Shown in pieces: positions 4,995 to 5,827 of a stretch of DNA of 5,827 bases. Below the pieces are notes generated by a model. That model had not been told where the DNA came from, made no database searches, and saw nothing but the letters and a program-made list of their open reading frames with translations. The first letter of the stretch is position 1. Every line of letters starts with the position of its first letter. Position numbers and translations under genes: made by a program. Location: assembly GCA_903840825.1 (NCBI GenBank), contig CAIMHL010000032.1, positions 1 to 5,827 on the forward strand, read 5' to 3'. This DNA is from an uncultured beta proteobacterium (GTDB taxonomy: Bacteria > Pseudomonadota > Gammaproteobacteria > Burkholderiales > Burkholderiaceae_C).

Positions 4995-5827
4995 GGATTT
5001 TTTCATGAGTTCACGCATGGGCAGCAGGGCATTGCTCACGCCGCTGGCCGCGATCACGGCGATGCCAAGCCAGGCCAAGGTGTCGGGCATGTGCTGAAAA
5101 GCGAGCCATCCGCCCAACATGGCGAAGGCAACCTGGGTGTAAATGTAGGGCAGCAGCACCGGCGCTGCAGCTTTGCTGTAGGCGCGAATCAGCATCAAAT
5201 GGCCAAAAGTACCCAGGGATCCGACCAGCAAAAACCAGGGCCAATGCGCAACAAAAGCATCACTGTGCCAATTAAAAAATACAACCGGGGTCATGACCAG
5301 AGCGCCGACCAGACCGGTATAAAAATGCGTCGTGTAAGGGTTTTCTTCCCCGCTCAATCGGCTGGTCAATACCTGAAAACCGGCATTGGAGACGATAAGC
5401 ATCAGTGGAAACAACAAAGCCCAGCTGAAAACCTGGCCGTCCGGATGCGCCACCAGTAATACGCCTGCCAAGCCCGTGGCCATCACGATCCAGCGTAAGC
5501 GTGAGACGTGGTTTTTAAGCAACCAAGCCGCTAGCGCGGTGGCCAGCATGGGTGACAGCATCACCATGGCGGTGAACTCGCCCACGGGCAAATGTTGCAA
5601 ACCAAAAAAAGCGCAGGCACTGCTGGTCAGCAATAGGACGCCCCGCAGCATCTGAAAGCGTGGATTGGGGGTGGAGAACAAGCGGCGCTTCTGCATCGGA
5701 AAGCGCAGTACAAAGGTCAATACCGCCTGAAACGCGTACCGGAACCAAAGCAGCATCAACAGCGGCACAAAGGTGACCACATGCTTGGTGCTGGTGTCGA
5801 CCGCTGCAAACGTCAATGAGGCCAGCA
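4989..5827 (-). CDS. EamA/DMT-family transporter, N-terminus outside window
   Basis: An inner-membrane carrier of the drug/metabolite transporter superfamily. The substrate cannot be told from sequence. The frame is open to the window end, so the TTG at 5816 is internal; about 278 residues are present and perhaps 10-25 N-terminal ones are missing. The first visible stretch, LASLTFAAVDTSTKHV, matches the end of TM1 in EamA proteins (small residues followed by Asp...Lys). About ten hydrophobic helices are visible in two halves. The first half includes the helix-end signature LPVGEFTAMVMLSPMLATAL, and the second half the matching PVLLPYIYTQVAFAMLGGWL. The C-terminus is basic (RELMKKSI), cytoplasmic in this family. 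Codon use and GC match yciO and trpS. It is the most upstream visible gene of the - strand string; whether the promoter lies before it cannot be seen. Confidence 0.92.
   Translation of the reverse strand, partial: LASLTFAAVDTSTKHVVTFVPLLMLLWFRYAFQAVLTFVLRFPMQKRRLFSTPNPRFQMLRGVLLLTSSACAFFGLQHLPVGEFTAMVMLSPMLATALAAWLLKNHVSRLRWIVMATGLAGVLLVAHPDGQVFSWALLFPLMLIVSNAGFQVLTSRLSGEENPYTTHFYTGLVGALVMTPVVFFNWHSDAFVAHWPWFLLVGSLGTFGHLMLIRAYSKAAAPVLLPYIYTQVAFAMLGGWLAFQHMPDTLAWLGIAVIAASGVSNALLPMRELMKKSI

Overview
The window looks like a chromosomal segment of a betaproteobacterium. Burkholderiales, probably Comamonadaceae (Rhodoferax/Polaromonas-like), is my best guess. The guess rests on moderately high GC, a DEAD-box helicase with a very long RGG-type tail, a TrpRS with a long C-terminal extension, and the YciO / site-2 protease / TrpRS gene order. 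It is inferred from gene style and not from a database match.

Layout. On the + strand, 1-1029 is the C-terminal part of a DEAD-box RNA helicase cut by the window edge, closed by a strong bidirectional terminator (1047-1084). On the - strand follow two visibly AT-richer small genes: a DUF4337-type membrane protein (1147-1725, TTG start) and a tiny exported six-cysteine repeat protein (1804-2064). A 7-bp tandem repeat lies between them. On the + strand, tRNA-Ser(CGA) occupies 2151-2238; its promoter appears to overlap head-to-head with the promoter of the Cys-rich gene. A second bidirectional terminator (2249-2276) separates the tRNA from the last block. That block is a tightly spaced - strand gene string read right to left: an EamA-type transporter (cut by the window end), yciO, an M50 site-2 protease, and trpS.

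How the parts relate. The right-hand block has gaps of about 28-33 nt and is probably one transcription unit that ends at 2249-2276. It mixes translation functions (TrpRS, a YrdC-fold protein) with membrane proteins (protease, transporter), and no common pathway is evident. The helicase, tRNA and TrpRS are ordinary housekeeping genes. The least ordinary part is 1147-2150: a small secreted protein made of three 23-residue units with strictly alternating cysteine spacing, a DUF4337 membrane protein downstream of it, and the repeat-bearing intergenic DNA. No phage, IS, CRISPR or toxin-antitoxin system is visible. No intergenic stretch exceeds 300 bases.
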